DNA of 64,000 nt, from the NCBI RefSeq assembly GCF_009759685.1, contig NZ_CP046654.1:3782001-3846000 (forward strand), in the 5' to 3' direction. The DNA is from Acinetobacter baumannii. GTDB lineage: Bacteria; Pseudomonadota; Gammaproteobacteria; Pseudomonadales; Moraxellaceae. This document shows positions 62,312-64,000 of the stretch, one piece after another (position 1 is the first letter of the stretch; each line of letters begins with the position of its first letter). The position numbers were made by a program, and so were the translations under genes. Under the pieces are notes generated by a model. The model worked only from the letters and a program-made list of their open reading frames with translations, searched no databases and was not told the DNA's origin.

Positions 62312-63256
62312 TTATCCATAAGAGTTTCGCAAGTCTTCTTTCGCCTGCTTTATCGTCAAGTAAGTTTTAAAATCGTGTATTTCTTGCAAAGAACGTAACC
62401 ACGTATATTGACGTTTGGCAAGTTGTCGTGTTGCAAATAAGGCTTTATCCTCCATTTCCTGCTTTTTTTTGAGACTCATATCACTTTTTAATAGAAATTC
62501 TAGAGCTTGTCGATAACCAACAGAACGCATAGAGGGTAAATTTTCATCTAAATCGTATTTTTCAATTAGAGACTCGACTTCACTCAAAAAACCGATATCC
62601 CACATTTTGCTTAATCTTTGCTCAATGCGTTGATGTAATTCTAACCGATCTGGAAGTAAAGCGTAGTTATGAAATGTGTATCGATATGGTACATTTTTTG
62701 GTTGTTCTGCCTGCAATTTGGTAATTGGTTGACCTGTAATACGGTAAACTTCCAACGCCCGAATAATTCTTTGTTTATCAGAAACCTTAAACTTCACTCC
62801 AGCCGCCGGATCTACTGCCACCAGCTCATCATAAACAGCTTGCCACCCTTCATTTGCTGCTTTTTCTTCAATTGCTGCGCGAACATTTGCATCTGCACTT
62901 GGCAAGTTACTTGATAATCCTTCTAAGAGAGCTTTGAAATACAGCATGGTTCCTCCTACCAAAATAGGAGTTTTGCCACGTGAATGCATCTCATCAATTA
63001 AAGCGCAAGCATCTTCAACAAACTGAGCAGCCGAATAGACCTCAAGTGGAGTAATAATATCAATTAAATGATGCGGATATAGCTCCTGCTCTTCACGCGT
63101 TGGCTTAGCCGTACCAATATCCATATCTTTATATACAAGTGCAGAATCAACTGAAATTAATTCAAAATTTCCACGTTCATAGAGTTCACATGCCAAAGCG
63201 GTTTTTCCGCTTGCAGTCGGTCCCATTAAATTGATGACGGGCAATTGATTTGACAT
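62312..63256 (-). CDS. miaA: tRNA dimethylallyltransferase
   Basis: A 314-residue enzyme adding the isopentenyl group to A37 of tRNAs reading UNN codons. Walker A GPTASGKT (12-19), [30 protein letters not shown] and [15 protein letters not shown] are diagnostic, and the tail has [12 protein letters not shown]. Its ATG lies six bases after the mutL stop, so it is co-transcribed with mutL; hfq follows 94 bases later. Confidence 0.95.
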
Positions 63257-63262
63257 GTAAAA

Positions 63263-64000
63263 CTACTCTCCTCGAGCAAATAATTTATCTAGTTGAGATA
63301 ATGGAAATGCACGCCAAGTTGGGCGACCATGGTTACATTGGCTCGCAAATTCGGTTTGTTCCATTTGGCGAAGTAAAGCATTCATTTCTGAGAGACTAAG
63401 TTGTCGATGAGCACGTACTGCACCATGACACGCCATACCTGCTAACAGTTCATCACGCTTTTGCAATAAACCTTGTGCTTCATCATTTGGATCTAAGTCA
63501 TTGAGAAGTTCGGGAATAAGATTTTCAAAATCCGCTTTTTGCAAAATAGCCGGCACACCACGCACAATGACTTGCTCATCGCCATATAAATCAATCTCTA
63601 ACCCTAAGCGTTCAAGCTGAGGTTTTAAATCCTCAACACGAACAGCTTGCATACGACTAATTGAGATCACTTTAGGGATAAGCAACTGTTGAGATGTCCA
63701 GAACTCAGGTTTATCCCAAGCATTTTTCATTTGTTGCAGCAAAATACGCTCATGTGCTGCATGCATATCAACAATAATCAGGCCTTCAGTATTTTGCGCC
63801 AAAATATAAATTCCATGAAGCTGGGCAATTGCGATACCTAATGGAAATTCATCTACCTTAGCGACAGGCTCAATATTTTCATCAACTGAAAAATTAGCAG
63901 GTTGATCACGTAATGGAGCCAAGTAAGTCTTTAATGCATTATTTAACTGCGCAGAACCATTATATTTTGGAGTTTGTTCCGCATAATGAACAGCTTGGGG
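63263..64000 (-). CDS. mutL: DNA mismatch repair protein MutL (C-terminal part, cut by window edge)
   Basis: The frame is open to base 64000 and continues outside, so only the linker end and C-terminal dimerisation domain are seen (about 245 residues). MACHGAVRAHRQL and ASQCNHGRPTWRAF are MutL C-terminal motifs. IIVDMHAAHERILLQQ corresponds to the endonuclease motif DQHA(X)2E(X)4E but has Met for Gln and Gln for the last Glu. First of the mutL-miaA-hfq cluster. Confidence 0.93.
   Translation of the reverse strand, partial: PQAVHYAEQTPKYNGSAQLNNALKTYLAPLRDQPANFSVDENIEPVAKVDEFPLGIAIAQLHGIYILAQNTEGLIIVDMHAAHERILLQQMKNAWDKPEFWTSQQLLIPKVISISRMQAVRVEDLKPQLERLGLEIDLYGDEQVIVRGVPAILQKADFENLIPELLNDLDPNDEAQGLLQKRDELLAGMACHGAVRAHRQLSLSEMNALLRQMEQTEFASQCNHGRPTWRAFPLSQLDKLFARGE

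Overview
The window is chromosomal DNA from an AT-rich gammaproteobacterium of the Acinetobacter baumannii group. The best evidence is the divergent aceI/aceR pair (chlorhexidine efflux pump and its LysR activator; the AceI numbering places the known essential Glu at residue 15), an Hfq with the very long glycine-rich tail typical of Moraxellaceae, and the mutL-miaA-hfq order. No rRNA, tRNA, CRISPR array, complete insertion sequence or intact prophage was seen.

Layout. 0-5 kb: thiolase with a low-complexity N-terminal extension, aceI/aceR, transaldolase, a LeuE-type amino-acid exporter. 5-11 kb: Lrp-type regulator divergent from a BenE-type benzoate transporter, then an mgtA-mgtC magnesium operon read leftwards behind a roughly 560-base untranslated, apparently structured leader. 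11-16 kb: small membrane and hypothetical proteins, a universal stress protein, an ABC-F ATPase, a PliG-type lysozyme inhibitor and a 43-residue lipoprotein. 16-27 kb: outer-membrane and iron-uptake genes (OmpW family, FhuE-like and IutA-like TonB receptors, each TonB receptor with an upstream Fur-box-like site), a YbdG-type mechanosensitive channel, and an accessory patch of small unrecognised genes at 20.4-22.6 kb. 27-32 kb: TetR regulator, a long gene-poor stretch with a strongly folded 132-base element, an Lrp regulator, periplasmic chorismate mutase, and a GST-SDR-SDR operon.

32.8-37.7 kb is a four-gene archaic (Csu-like) chaperone-usher pilus operon: pilin, chaperone, usher, two-domain tip. 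The pilin reading frame is broken inside its signal peptide by a run of nine T; eight T would restore a normal 176-residue pilin, so the pilus may be phase-variable or switched off in this isolate. 38-46 kb: pepN, two unrecognised genes (one with zinc ribbons), thiM, a CHMI-family isomerase and a Pif1/RecD-like helicase.

46-55 kb is an alcohol/ethanolamine module: iron-dependent alcohol dehydrogenase, alpha/beta hydrolase, a GAF-domain regulator lacking an AAA+ domain, acetaldehyde-type aldehyde dehydrogenase, ethanolamine permease and EutBC. Ethanolamine taken up by the permease is cleaved by EutBC to acetaldehyde and ammonia; the aldehyde dehydrogenase oxidises acetaldehyde to acetate, and ethanol can enter through the alcohol dehydrogenase. 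No microcompartment shell genes are present. CCAACCTT/GGTAGG-type direct repeats phased at 11 bp lie 92 bp before both dehydrogenase genes, with weaker versions near the hydrolase and permease; they are candidate operators for the local regulator.

55-64 kb is housekeeping: a class I amidotransferase, a 58-bp triplicated repeat fused to the glnS terminator, glnS, ppiB-lpxH, nfsB, a DMT transporter, hfq, miaA and the 3' part of mutL, which runs off the right edge.
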